A stretch of 38,642 bases of DNA from Bacteroidota bacterium (GCA_023387375.1 JAEWIE010000031.1:1-38642); one strand, 5' to 3'. Counted from the stretch's first letter, positions 16,062 through 24,500 are shown. Notes: generated by a model from the letters alone, not told the origin. A program made the numbers and translations.

Positions 16062-17453
16062 CTAGATGTGAATCACTTCCCCGTAAGCTGCGGCTACAGC
16101 TTCCATCACTGCTTCAGAGATCGTTGGGTGTGGATGTACAGATTTGATAATCTCGTGTCCCGTCGTTTCAAGTTTTCTTGCAACCACCGCTTCCGCGATT
16201 AAGTCAGTCACTCCTTCTCCTACCATATGGCATCCTAACCACTCACCGTATTTAGCATCAAAAATAACTTTGATAAATCCGTCTGTGTTTCCGTTTGCGG
16301 TGGCTTTTCCAGAGGCAGAAAGTGGGAATTTTCCGACTTTGATATCAAAACCTTGTTCTTTTGCTTTCTTCTCTGTAAGACCTACAGAAGCCACTTCTGG
16401 ATGTGTATAGGTACATCCTGGAATGTTTCCGTAGTCGATGCGTTCGATGTCTAATCCTTTGATCTTTTCTACGCAAGTAATTCCTTCTGCAGAAGCTACG
16501 TGAGCCAAAGCTTGCGTAGGGATAATATCGCCAATTGCATAGTAACCTGGAACAGACGTTTCGTACCATTCGTTTACTAAGACATGTCCTTTCTCCGTTT
16601 GAATTCCGGTTTCTTCAAGACCGATGTTTTCAATGTTTGCAGAGATTCCAACGGCAGAGAGTAAAACATCAGCTTCTAAAGTGATTTCTCCGTCTTTGGT
16701 TTTTACTTTTGCTTTTACGCCTTCGCCTGAAGTGTCAACAGACTCTACAGAAGAATTCGTCATAATCTTGATTCCTGCTTTCGTTAGCGATTTCTCTAAT
16801 TGTTTAGAAACTTCTTCGTCTTCTACAGGAACTATATTGGGCATATATTCCACAATGGTTACTTTCGTACCCATTGCGTTATAGAAGTCAGAGAACTCCA
16901 CTCCAATGGCTCCAGATCCTACAACAATCATGGATTTAGGTTGTTTCTCCATAGAAAGAGCCTCGCGGTATCCAATAACTTTCTTCCCGTCTTGTGGAAG
17001 GCTAGGAAGTACTCTTGAACGAGCTCCTGTTGCTAGAATAATATGCTCTGCGCTGTATTCAGCAGTAGATCCGTCTTCTTTAGTTACTTTAATCTTCTTA
17101 CCAGGAATTACTTTCGCAGTTCCTTTAATGACTTCAATTTTATTCTTTTTCATTAGAAACTGAATCCCTCCACTCATTTTGGAAGCCACGCCTCTACTTC
17201 TATCGATCACTTTGGAAAAATCGAATCCTGGATTTTCCACTTTGTTTAGTCCGTAGTCTTCGGCATGTTTCAGATAATTAAAGACATGGGCTGACTTTAA
17301 TAAGGCCTTGGTTGGAATACACCCCCAGTTAAGGCAAATTCCCCCTAGGTTTTCTTTTTCAACAATCGCGGTTTTAAATCCTAATTGAGCGGCTCTGATC
17401 GCAGTCACGTAGCCTCCAGGACCACTTCCCACAACAATGATATCGTAGTTCAT
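16062..17453 (-). CDS. lpdA: Dihydrolipoyl dehydrogenase (E3)
   Basis: 463 residues. FAD enzyme that reoxidises dihydrolipoamide on 2-oxoacid dehydrogenase complexes and the glycine cleavage system, reducing NAD+. The FAD-binding GSGPGG is at 9-14 and the redox disulfide at Cys40/Cys45 in GGICLNWGCIPTKA. The NAD-binding GSGAIGVEF and the second FAD contact YAIGDI follow, with the interface base His442 and Glu447 in HPHPTISEAVMEA. Length is normal. It has its own -7 element and terminator, so it is probably monocistronic, although it lies in the same direction as the fused E1 gene about 570 bp upstream. Confidence 0.97.
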   Translation of the reverse strand: MNYDIIVVGSGPGGYVTAIRAAQLGFKTAIVEKENLGGICLNWGCIPTKALLKSAHVFNYLKHAEDYGLNKVENPGFDFSKVIDRSRGVASKMSGGIQFLMKKNKIEVIKGTAKVIPGKKIKVTKEDGSTAEYSAEHIILATGARSRVLPSLPQDGKKVIGYREALSMEKQPKSMIVVGSGAIGVEFSDFYNAMGTKVTIVEYMPNIVPVEDEEVSKQLEKSLTKAGIKIMTNSSVESVDTSGEGVKAKVKTKDGEITLEADVLLSAVGISANIENIGLEETGIQTEKGHVLVNEWYETSVPGYYAIGDIIPTQALAHVASAEGITCVEKIKGLDIERIDYGNIPGCTYTHPEVASVGLTEKKAKEQGFDIKVGKFPLSASGKATANGNTDGFIKVIFDAKYGEWLGCHMVGEGVTDLIAEAVVARKLETTGHEIIKSVHPHPTISEAVMEAVAAAYGEVIHI

Positions 17454-17471
17454 ATTGAAATTATTTAGTCA

Positions 17472-17479
17472 CAAAAATA
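17472..17479 (-). promoter_or_regulatory. Candidate -7 element (TATTTTTG) for lpdA
   Basis: Perfect TAnnTTTG on the minus strand, 18 nt before the ATG at 17453. Confidence 0.55.
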
Positions 17480-17649
17480 AGGAAAATTCTTGTGAATTAA
17501 GTAGGCATTCTGTTTAAATCGATTCTTAGGCTCTAGCTAGTCTTTTGAAAGCTCTTTTTTCGATTGCCCCGCTGTGATTTATAGCTCGATCGAAAGAGAG
17601 AATTTAGGCTTTCGGCTTTGCTATTGCAGCTCACATTCGATTTTAGGGA

Positions 17650-17696
17650 ATTAATTTTGGGTTCACAGCCTTGTAAAAAAAAATTATTAATTTTGG
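17650..17696. repeat. Direct repeat of ATTAATTTTGG upstream of the 83-residue ORF
   Basis: The 11-mer ATTAATTTTGG occurs at 17650-17660 and 17686-17696, 36 bp apart. Both copies contain TAATTTTG, a perfect -7 match. The second (17688-17695) is 22 nt before the ATG at 17718. This may be a duplicated promoter element. Confidence 0.5.
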
Positions 17697-17717
17697 TTAC
17701 TTTAAAAGCCTATCGCA

Positions 17718-17969
17718 ATGAAATACACACTTTTACATCGTGGAAAGAGTGTTTGGAAATCCACTCCCACCCAGTTTATCACGTGGATGAGAAAGTCCGA
17801 TCGTCAGAGATTTGAAACGAACAAGGAATTTATGGAGGGCTATGCGCACCGCAAGAAAACCTTTGAATCGATTTCCCTACGTCCTCACTCGGAAACGACT
17901 TTCATTGAAGATTTGGAATCTTATGGACTTTTAAAAAGAGAAAACATAAAGCGCTGGCTTTTGTTTTAA
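17718..17969 (+). CDS. Small basic protein of unknown function
   Basis: 83 residues, rich in Lys, Arg and His, with no signal peptide or membrane segment (MKYTLLHRGKSVWKSTP... GLLKRENIKRWLLF). I recognise no family. Reasons to treat it as real: an ATG start, a perfect -7 match 22 nt upstream, a terminator beginning 12 nt past its stop, and no overlapping gene on either strand. The composition suggests a cytosolic, possibly nucleic-acid- or ribosome-associated protein; that is inference only. Confidence 0.6.
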   Translation: MKYTLLHRGKSVWKSTPTQFITWMRKSDRQRFETNKEFMEGYAHRKKTFESISLRPHSETTFIEDLESYGLLKRENIKRWLLF

Positions 17970-17974
17970 ACGAT

Positions 17975-18011
17975 ATAAAAAAAGCAAGCCACTCTGGCTC
18001 GCTTTTTTTGT
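17975..18011. terminator. Bidirectional rho-independent terminator
   Basis: An A-rich left arm with GC-AGCC and a right arm GGCT-GC followed by seven T, around a short loop. It serves the 83-residue ORF and, on the other strand, the fused E1 gene ending at 18025. Confidence 0.8.
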
Positions 18012-18024
18012 ATCTACTCTCTTT

Positions 18025-20454
18025 TTACAAAGCGGTAAACTTTTGCGGGTTCACCTCATGAAACAAATTGTAAATTTTCTCCACCACATCGTCTACTGAA
18101 GGTTTAGAGAAGTAATCTCCATCACTTGCGTAGGCAGGTCTATGGTTGTTTGCTGTAATCGTTAGGGGATCGCTATCAAGGTATCGGAAGCCCTTTTGTT
18201 TCTCCATGATTTGTTGTAGTAGGAAGGCGGAAGCTCCTCCTTCCACATCTTCGTCCACAATGACTAAACGAGAAGTTTTTTTAAGACTCTCGAGGATTTC
18301 GTTTTCAAGGTCAAAGGGAATAAGAGACTGCACATCGATTACCTCTGCATTAATTCCAAGTTCTTCTAGACTAGCTGCGGCCTCAGTCACGACTTTCCAC
18401 GTCGATCCATAGGTTACAATAGTTACATCGCTACCCTCTTTTGTAATGTCAATCTTCCCTACAGGAATCGTAAATTCTCCAAGGTTATCAGGCTGCTTCT
18501 CTTTTAGTCGGTATCCGTTCAAACATTCTACGATTAAAGCAGGTTCATCACTTTGAAGCATCGTGTTGTAGAATCCAGCCGCAATGGTTAGGTTTCTTGG
18601 AACCAAAACTTGAATACCTTTGACTAAATTTAAGATTCCTGCCATTGGGGATCCGGAATGCCAAATTCCTTCTAATCTGTGTCCACGAGTACGGATAATC
18701 ACAGGGGCTTTTTGTCCTCCTTTGGTTCTATACTGAACCGTAGCTAAATCATCACTCATTCCTTGTAGACAGTAAAGAATATAATCAAGGTATTGGATTT
18801 CGGCAATCGGTCTAAGACCTCTCATCGCAAGACCAATTCCTTGGCCAAGGATGGTCGCTTCTCTAATTCCTGTATCCGCAACACGAAGTTCTCCGTATTT
18901 TTCTTGCATGCCTTCTAGTCCTTGGTTTACGTCTCCGATATTACCAGAGTCTTCCCCAAAAACAAGAGTATTAGGATACTTTTCAAACAATTTATCAAAA
19001 TTGTTTCTAACCACTACTCTTCCGTCTACTTCTTGAGAGTTTTCACTAAAGACGGGTTTCACCTCTTTTACAAGAGTGGATTTCCATTCTGACTCGGAGT
19101 AAAGATGAGAGGAATAGTTGTCTCTTTCAATTTCGAAAAGCTCCAAATATTTTTCTTTTAACGCGTCTCTTCTTTCTGAGGGCACATTACGTGACAACAG
19201 AAGCGCTCGACGAACAAGGTGGAAAATGTCTTTTTTACCTACAGAGACAAGTGTGTTAAATCGAGCGATTTCGTCGCTTATTCTGCTTTCTATTGCGACA
19301 AGCTTTTCCACAAGAGGAAGCAATTGCGATTTAATTTCTTCTATGGCTCCTTGGTAACTGTCCCATGAGGCCTTTTGAGCCGTCTTCGTGATTTTTTTAG
19401 CCTCTGCATCGATTGCGTCAAGCTCTTCTTTTGTGGCTAATCCTTCTTCTTTTCCACTAAGTTCCACAGAATAATCTAAGATCCATTCTTTGAATTTCAC
19501 AAGGCCATCAAATTCTCCTTCCCAAGAAAGTCTTTGCTCATCCTTGTAACGCTCGTGCGATCCTGAAGTAGAGTGCCCTTGAGGCTGAGTTACTTCAATT
19601 ACGTGGACGACCACAGGAACACTTTTATTACGGGCATAATGCTCTGCTTTTGCGTACGCATCTAAAAGCGAAGGGTAATCCCAAGCTCTCACTTGAATGA
19701 TTTCACATCCTTGCGCTTCCCCTTCTTTTCTTTGAAATCCAGAAAGCATTTCAGAGATGTCCACTTTGGCTCTTTGGTTGTGCGTAGGAACCGAAATTCC
19801 ATACCCATCATCCCAAATCGATACGATCATGGGAACTTGTAGGGCGCAGGCTGCATTTAGAGTTTCCCAAAAATGGCCTTCTGCTGTAGAGGCATCTCCA
19901 ATGGTTCCAAAAGCCACTTCATTTCCCTTGTTGGAGAACCTTTCGCTTCCTTCAAAGGATAAGGTTTTGTAAACTTTCGAAGCCTGCGCAAGACCCAGTA
20001 GTCTTGGCATCTGCCCTGCGGTGGGGGAAATATCCGCAGATATGTTTCTTAATTCGGCTAAATTCTTCCAGCTTCCGTCTGGATTTAAAGTTCTAGTTCC
20101 GTAATGTCCATTCATTTGACGACCTGCAGAGGCAGGTTCTCTCTCGACACTAGTGTCCGCATAAAGCTGAGCATAGAAACTCTCTGGCGTAAGGGCCCCA
20201 ATGGCCATTGCAAAAGTTTGGTCACGGTAGTATCCCGATCTCCAATCGCCCTCACGAAAGACTTTGGCCATCGCAAGTTGAGGAAGTTCCTTTCCGTCTC
20301 CAAAGATTCCAAACTTCGCTTTTCCAGTAAGTACTTCTCGTCGTCCTAAAAGGGACATTTCTCTAGAAATACGTCCGAGCTTATAATCCTCTAAAACGGA
20401 TTTTTTAAAATCTTCAAACGATAATTTTTGGGTTTCTATATAGGTGGTTTGCAT
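18025..20454 (-). CDS. Fused alpha/beta E1 component of a 2-oxoacid dehydrogenase
   Basis: 809 residues. An E1-alpha-like half (about 1-400) is joined to an E1-beta transketolase-like half (about 470-809). It performs thiamine-diphosphate-dependent decarboxylation of a branched-chain or related 2-oxoacid. The TPP motif begins GDASTAEGHFWETLNAA at 186-187 and ends WDDGYGIS (Asp215, Asp216) where many E1-alpha proteins have an Asn pair. The beta half shows VFGEDSGNIGDVNQGL, DTGIREATILGQGIGLAMRGLRPIAEIQYLDY and GHRLEGIWHSGSPM. This fused architecture is known in Bacteroidota. E3 lies nearby, but no E2 is present. A strong promoter with a palindrome precedes it. Confidence 0.94.
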   Translation of the reverse strand: MQTTYIETQKLSFEDFKKSVLEDYKLGRISREMSLLGRREVLTGKAKFGIFGDGKELPQLAMAKVFREGDWRSGYYRDQTFAMAIGALTPESFYAQLYADTSVEREPASAGRQMNGHYGTRTLNPDGSWKNLAELRNISADISPTAGQMPRLLGLAQASKVYKTLSFEGSERFSNKGNEVAFGTIGDASTAEGHFWETLNAACALQVPMIVSIWDDGYGISVPTHNQRAKVDISEMLSGFQRKEGEAQGCEIIQVRAWDYPSLLDAYAKAEHYARNKSVPVVVHVIEVTQPQGHSTSGSHERYKDEQRLSWEGEFDGLVKFKEWILDYSVELSGKEEGLATKEELDAIDAEAKKITKTAQKASWDSYQGAIEEIKSQLLPLVEKLVAIESRISDEIARFNTLVSVGKKDIFHLVRRALLLSRNVPSERRDALKEKYLELFEIERDNYSSHLYSESEWKSTLVKEVKPVFSENSQEVDGRVVVRNNFDKLFEKYPNTLVFGEDSGNIGDVNQGLEGMQEKYGELRVADTGIREATILGQGIGLAMRGLRPIAEIQYLDYILYCLQGMSDDLATVQYRTKGGQKAPVIIRTRGHRLEGIWHSGSPMAGILNLVKGIQVLVPRNLTIAAGFYNTMLQSDEPALIVECLNGYRLKEKQPDNLGEFTIPVGKIDITKEGSDVTIVTYGSTWKVVTEAAASLEELGINAEVIDVQSLIPFDLENEILESLKKTSRLVIVDEDVEGGASAFLLQQIMEKQKGFRYLDSDPLTITANNHRPAYASDGDYFSKPSVDDVVEKIYNLFHEVNPQKFTAL

Positions 20455-20469
20455 AAACTTTAGCTTTTG

Positions 20470-20488
20470 ACAAATATACTATATTTGT
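20470..20488. promoter_or_regulatory. Perfect palindrome overlapping the E1 promoter (candidate operator)
   Basis: ACAAATATA-C-TATATTTGT is a perfect 9-1-9 inverted repeat. Its left half contains the minus-strand -7 box; its right half is the same box on the plus strand. The size and symmetry suit a dimeric repressor, or an incidental symmetric promoter. Confidence 0.5.
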
Positions 20489-20499
20489 TTAAAACACAA
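20471..20499 (-). promoter_or_regulatory. Consensus promoter of the fused E1 gene
   Basis: On the minus strand TTG (20499-20497), an 18-nt spacer and TATATTTG (20478-20471) form the best promoter in the window. The -7 box ends only 16 nt before the ATG, so the leader must be very short. Confidence 0.75.
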
Positions 20500-20561
20500 C
20501 CTTTTGAGTATCAGGAATGTTTCAAAATCGCATTGCGAAATACGTAAAAAAAAGTAGGGAA

Positions 20562-21539
20562 TTAGAATTTTCGTTCAATCACGTAATCAAGCATTAGATT
20601 TAGTGATTTTTTTGCATCTGAATCTGGAAATTCTTGAATTAAATCTTTTGCTTTTTGCTGATAATCCTTCATTACCATCATCGCATAGCCAAGTCCTCCA
20701 GAATCTTTCACAAACTGAATGAGTTCTTTTACTCGTTTCGGATTGTTGTTATGTCTGCGAATGGTATCTAGGTAATACTTACGATTAGTAGGATTCGCCT
20801 CTCTCAGCGTATAAATAAGAGGAAGCGTCATTTTCTTTTCTTTAATGTCAATTCCCACAGGCTTTCCAATAAGATTGGAACTTAGGTAATCAAAGAGATC
20901 ATCTTTGATCTGAAATGCCATCCCCGTGTAGGTACCAAAATCCTTGAATTTCCTTGCGGTTTCTTCATCTGCACCTACGGACAAAACGCCAATTTCGCAG
21001 CAAGCAGCAATTAAAGTCGCTGTTTTTTGACGAATGATTTCGTAATAGACTTCTTCTGTAATGTCCAGTTTACGTGCTTTTTCTAATTGCAATAGCTCTC
21101 CTTCACTCATTTCTCGAATGGTTCTTGAAATGACATTCAGAAGATCGTATTCTTTGTTGTCCGTAGAAAGTAAAACAGATTTAGCTAGAAGATAGTCTCC
21201 TACCAAAACTGCAATTTTGTTTTTCCAAAGCGCATTGATAGAAAAAAAGTTTCTTCTTTTGAAACTCTCGTCCACTACATCATCATGAACAAGCGTGGCG
21301 GTGTGAATAAGCTCAATCATAGAAGCCCCTCGGAAGGTTTTTTCAGAAACTTCACCCAAGAGTTTTGCACAAAGAAAAACAAACATCGGACGCATTTGTT
21401 TTCCTTTGGTCGTGACAATGAATCGAGTCACCTTATCTAGTAGGGGGACATTGCTTTGCATGGACTGATAAAACTTTTGTTCGAAAAGTTTCATTTCCTG
21501 CGCAATGGGCTTTTTAATTTCTTCTACAGTATTTGACAC
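20562..21539 (-). CDS. Polyprenyl diphosphate synthase (octaprenyl/nonaprenyl type)
   Basis: 325 residues. Trans-prenyltransferase that extends allylic diphosphates with IPP to make the side chain of menaquinone. The first Asp-rich motif is DDVVD at 86-90 in LVHDDVVDESFKRRN, and the second is KDDLFDY in FQIKDDLFDYLSSNLIGKP. KGKQMRP at 45-51 is the usual substrate-binding start. The start is GTG at 21537-21539, the first possible start after an in-frame stop, and a -7 box lies upstream. Product chain length cannot be fixed from sequence by eye. Confidence 0.94.
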   Translation of the reverse strand: MSNTVEEIKKPIAQEMKLFEQKFYQSMQSNVPLLDKVTRFIVTTKGKQMRPMFVFLCAKLLGEVSEKTFRGASMIELIHTATLVHDDVVDESFKRRNFFSINALWKNKIAVLVGDYLLAKSVLLSTDNKEYDLLNVISRTIREMSEGELLQLEKARKLDITEEVYYEIIRQKTATLIAACCEIGVLSVGADEETARKFKDFGTYTGMAFQIKDDLFDYLSSNLIGKPVGIDIKEKKMTLPLIYTLREANPTNRKYYLDTIRRHNNNPKRVKELIQFVKDSGGLGYAMMVMKDYQQKAKDLIQEFPDSDAKKSLNLMLDYVIERKF

Positions 21540-21571
21540 AAATAGAGGTGATAAAGGGTATTATGAAGAAG

Positions 21572-21579
21572 CAAATATA
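21572..21579 (-). promoter_or_regulatory. Candidate -7 element (TATATTTG) for the polyprenyl synthase gene
   Basis: Perfect TAnnTTTG on the minus strand, 32 nt before the GTG start, supporting that start. Confidence 0.55.
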
Positions 21580-21603
21580 AGATTTTCCGAGCGCTTTAAA
21601 AAC

Positions 21604-22473
21604 TTATTTCAATTTTTCTAAAGGGAAGCTATAAAGGGCAGGCGCCGCATGAAGGAATCGATATCGAAATTCTTCCCCAGAAAGATAGACTCTCTCTTTA
21701 TGAATAGCAATGGATTCAATTTGACCAATGCTTGAACTAAGCCCTAGAAAGTATTTTTTAGGGAGACTAGAAAAGAATTTCCCATCCGAATCCCTTGTAA
21801 ATACACTTAAGAAAACCTCCATCTTTTTCGTATATCCAACCATATAAAGCTTACCCTGATCAAAAGCGACATCCGTAGCCATAAACCCGGAATCAAAAGT
21901 TTCAAGAAGCTGAGCGGGAGAATTAGTTATATCTGTATTTGGATCGACGAGATAATGAGAGACCTTTTGGCTTTGCCATTGCTTTGTAAAGACGTGCAAT
22001 TTGTTATCTAAGAAAAGTAGAGATTCCACATCAAAATCATGTTGGTGTAATTTTGCTTTCGCTTTCGGCTGCTCAGGGAAATAGAAACCCATTTTTTTCT
22101 GCAGCGCAAAAGACTCACCGTCTACCTTGTATATGGTTAAGTCCTTCCTTGATCCGGCGTTATTTCCAAAGTCCCCTATATAAAAACTTAAAGAATCAGA
22201 GCTAAGCGCTTCCCAGTCCTTATTCGGAAATGAAAGAGAATGAACATTCAGAATTTTTCCGCTCGTGGGATCGAGCTCAAAGAGTTCTGCTGGGTTGCCC
22301 CCGTCATTCAAAGTATAAAGCTTATCCTTATGAAAATCCAGACTCGAATTTTCTTTTATTTTTGAATCTAAGGTAGAGACCTTGTATTTTTTGATTTTAA
22401 ACCAATCGTAGTGATTCTGAGCCTTTGGAAAGGACAAAAGAAAGAGAGAGGCAAAAAGAAGATAGAATCTCAT
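21604..22473 (-). CDS. Secreted protein of unknown function, possible beta-propeller
   Basis: 289 residues with a signal peptide (MRFYLLFASLFLLSFPKAQ). The mature part has repeating strand-rich units ending in short polar turns: LYTLNDGGNPAELFELDPTSGKI, DWEALSSDSLSFYIGDFGNNAGSRKDLTIYKV, LHVFTKQWQSQKVSHYLVD, KLYMVGYTKKMEVFLSVF and RVYLSGEEF. The blocks NDGG and YIGDFGNN are typical of a group of uncharacterised Bacteroidota exported proteins; a propeller fold is inferred from the repeats. No C-terminal sorting domain is seen. No catalytic motif is recognised. Confidence 0.75.
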   Translation of the reverse strand: MRFYLLFASLFLLSFPKAQNHYDWFKIKKYKVSTLDSKIKENSSLDFHKDKLYTLNDGGNPAELFELDPTSGKILNVHSLSFPNKDWEALSSDSLSFYIGDFGNNAGSRKDLTIYKVDGESFALQKKMGFYFPEQPKAKAKLHQHDFDVESLLFLDNKLHVFTKQWQSQKVSHYLVDPNTDITNSPAQLLETFDSGFMATDVAFDQGKLYMVGYTKKMEVFLSVFTRDSDGKFFSSLPKKYFLGLSSSIGQIESIAIHKERVYLSGEEFRYRFLHAAPALYSFPLEKLK

Positions 22474-22560
22474 AAACGTTCTAGTTTAAAAATAGCACTA
22501 CGAAGTAGATTCAAAAATCCAACCAAAGAACAAAAGAAAGAGAATAAGAAAATGAGAAGG

Positions 22561-23595
22561 TTACTCCGCCGATTTATTGGCTAGCTGTCCGCAGGCTGCA
22601 TCAATGTCTCCTCCTCTACTTTTTCGAACCATGACAGTCACTCCTGCTTTGGTGAGTTCCGATACATAGCGCTCTTCCGCCTCAATGCTTCGGTGATCAA
22701 ATTTTCCTTCACCAATCGGATTGTATTGAATTAGATTTACTTTGGAAGGTACTTGTTTCGCATAGCGAATAAGGGCTTTAATATCTTTATCCGTATCGTT
22801 GATCCCTTTCCATACGCAGTACTCAAAGGTAATCACAGAGCCTGTTTTTTCATACCAATATTGAAGTGAGTCCATAATGTCCACAAGTGGAAACTTCGTT
22901 GAGAATGGCATAATGTCGTTTCTCGTTTCTTCAATGGCAGAGTGAAGAGAAAGCGCAAGCTTTACTTTGATCTCTTCGTCCGCAAGCATTTTAATCATTT
23001 TCGGAATGCCCGAAGTGGAAACTGTGATGCGTCGAGGCGACATTCCAAGCCCCTCAGGAGTCGTGATTTTGCGAATGGCTTCTACTACGTTCTTGTAGTT
23101 CATCATAGGCTCTCCCATTCCCATAAACACAATATTGCTAAGGGGTCTATCGTAGTATAATCTACTTTGCCTATCAATGAGAGCTACTTGGTCTACAATC
23201 TCAGCCACTTCTAAATTACGCATCCTTTTTAGTTTCGCCGTCGCACAAAACTCACAGTTAAGTGAACATCCCACTTGGGAAGAGACGCAGGCAGTCGTTC
23301 TTGTAGGCGTAGGAATAAGGACACTTTCTACAAGTAGTCCGTCATGCAATTTGACTCCATTTTTAATCGTTCCGTCTGAGGATTTTTGAAGCAAATCCAC
23401 AGCGATTGGATTAATGGTAAATTCCTTCTTAAGCGATTCTCGAAGATCCTTTGATAGATTCGTCATCTCGTCAATGGAATGAAGGTTCTTGCTCCAGAGC
23501 CAATCGTATACTTGTTTGGCTCGGAAGGGTTTTTCTCCGAGGGTTAGAAAATGAGCTTTTAACTCTTCCAGACTTAAGGTGCGAATATCTTTCAA
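22561..23595 (-). CDS. rlmN: 23S rRNA (adenine-2503-C2)/tRNA methyltransferase RlmN
   Basis: 344 residues. Radical-SAM enzyme methylating A2503 of 23S rRNA and A37 of some tRNAs. The cluster motif is Cys110, Cys114 and Cys117 (GCSLNCEFCATAK), and the methyl-carrying resolving cysteine is Cys335 in GGDIDAACGQL. MGMGEPMMNY and the SAM-binding TVSTSGIPKMI are present. The start is TTG at 23593-23595 (MKDIRTLSLEEL): the second codon upstream is a stop, and the next internal Met would cut into the conserved N-terminal domain. A perfect -7 element lies 21 nt upstream. Confidence 0.96.
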   Translation of the reverse strand: MKDIRTLSLEELKAHFLTLGEKPFRAKQVYDWLWSKNLHSIDEMTNLSKDLRESLKKEFTINPIAVDLLQKSSDGTIKNGVKLHDGLLVESVLIPTPTRTTACVSSQVGCSLNCEFCATAKLKRMRNLEVAEIVDQVALIDRQSRLYYDRPLSNIVFMGMGEPMMNYKNVVEAIRKITTPEGLGMSPRRITVSTSGIPKMIKMLADEEIKVKLALSLHSAIEETRNDIMPFSTKFPLVDIMDSLQYWYEKTGSVITFEYCVWKGINDTDKDIKALIRYAKQVPSKVNLIQYNPIGEGKFDHRSIEAEERYVSELTKAGVTVMVRKSRGGDIDAACGQLANKSAE

Positions 23596-23616
23596 ACGTT
23601 AGGTTATTAAAGTTTG

Positions 23617-23624
23617 CAAAGATA
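23617..23624 (-). promoter_or_regulatory. Candidate -7 element (TATCTTTG) for rlmN
   Basis: Perfect TAnnTTTG on the minus strand, 21 nt before the TTG start codon. Confidence 0.6.
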
Positions 23625-23708
23625 CAAAATTTTAAGCCATTGCATTTTAGGAGCTTGTGATGAAACCTTAGCGCTAAACCTTCAAAACAAGGGACGTATA
23701 AGAAGTTT

Positions 23709-24137
23709 TTAATTTTTAGTTCTTCTTAAAAACTTACCCTCGTTGTTAAAAATCAGATCGTAGTCCTCAACTTCTACTTCATAGCGCACTACATGATTGC
23801 GATTCGTGATTTTAGTAGCCTCTTTGATTTTATCTCTAGGATAGTTTTTCATGATATATCCAAATACACTGCCTGGCAGCTCATCCTTAGGGATTTCCAT
23901 TTCGGTTTCAAGAATTCTTCCTGCAGGATTAATGAGAACGGAATAATCCGTTTTACCGATTTCAAACTCGGCCTCAAAGTTTCTTCTCTCTTTTTCCCAT
24001 TTAAGGTCCTTTGCATTGGGATAATTGGTTTTCAATACAGCTTTCACGGCAGCTGGAACTTCTTTCTCTGATACTTTCTGTGCACTCATGAAGGACATGC
24101 TTATGAGCGCTACGCCTAGAAATATTAACTTTTTCAT
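23709..24137 (-). CDS. Secreted PepSY-like (DUF2874) protein
   Basis: 142 residues: a signal peptide (MKKLIFLGVALISMSFMSAQ) followed by two PepSY-like units. The first runs from VPAAVKAVLKTNYPNAKDLKWEKERRNFEAEFEIGKTDYSVLINPAGRILETE; the second from LPGSVFGYIMKNYPRDKIKEATKITNRNHVVRYEVEVEDYDLIFNNEGKFLR. Each has the helix, N/K-YP, W/K..., x-Y-E-V-E-V, N-x-x-G-x-x-L-R pattern of this family. Periplasmic; the molecular role is unknown. It has its own -7 element and stands alone. Confidence 0.88.
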   Translation of the reverse strand: MKKLIFLGVALISMSFMSAQKVSEKEVPAAVKAVLKTNYPNAKDLKWEKERRNFEAEFEIGKTDYSVLINPAGRILETEMEIPKDELPGSVFGYIMKNYPRDKIKEATKITNRNHVVRYEVEVEDYDLIFNNEGKFLRRTKN

Positions 24138-24162
24138 GGGATGAAATTTTAAATTGTCAAAA

Positions 24163-24170
24163 CAAATTTA
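24163..24170 (-). promoter_or_regulatory. Candidate -7 element (TAAATTTG) for the PepSY-like gene
   Basis: Perfect TAnnTTTG on the minus strand, 25 nt before the ATG at 24137. Confidence 0.55.
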
Positions 24171-24407
24171 CAAAAGAATTAGAAGAGATTTAGAACGAAA
24201 AAAGGTCTGTGATCTTGCGCTTTCTCTTTTCCTTAAGTGGATTCAATAAACCAAACCTTAAGAAAGGTTTTTATCAAGTATTCTTTGTTTTTTTAAAAGG
24301 AAAGAATCAAAATAGAAAATCTCATGAGCCTCTTGCACTTCTCTAAAGAATAGGAGATACAATATCCAGATCTGCTCACCAATATGCCTTAAGTCCTTTT
24401 TAAAATC
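24171..24407. other. Intergenic stretch without a recognisable gene
   Basis: The 363-bp gap between the PepSY-like gene and queA holds the PepSY promoter, the queA terminator, and this unexplained middle part. It contains two copies of CCTTAAG about 28 bp apart (near 24233 and 24260), the second followed by AAACCTT/AAGGTTT, which could form a weak hairpin with a short T run on the plus strand. No ORF with coding character is seen. Confidence 0.5.
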
Positions 24408-24443
24408 AAAAAACGATTGCAATACGTTATTACAATCGTTTTT
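24408..24443 (-). terminator. Terminator of queA (bidirectional sequence)
   Basis: AAAAACGATTG and CAATCGTTTTT form an 11-bp stem with a 13-nt spacer that can pair further (AAT/ATT). A and T runs on both sides. It lies 57 nt past the queA stop. Confidence 0.8.
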
Positions 24444-24500
24444 CTTTAAAATTAATCGCTACTGCACTTCGACAGTAAAATAAAACTCTAATTTCCTAGC

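Noticed and set aside
16144..17163. Several plus-strand ORFs of 60-90 residues opposite lipoamide dehydrogenase, and similar ones opposite the fused E1
   Set aside because: Antisense frames of strongly coding genes; no promoter or homology signs.
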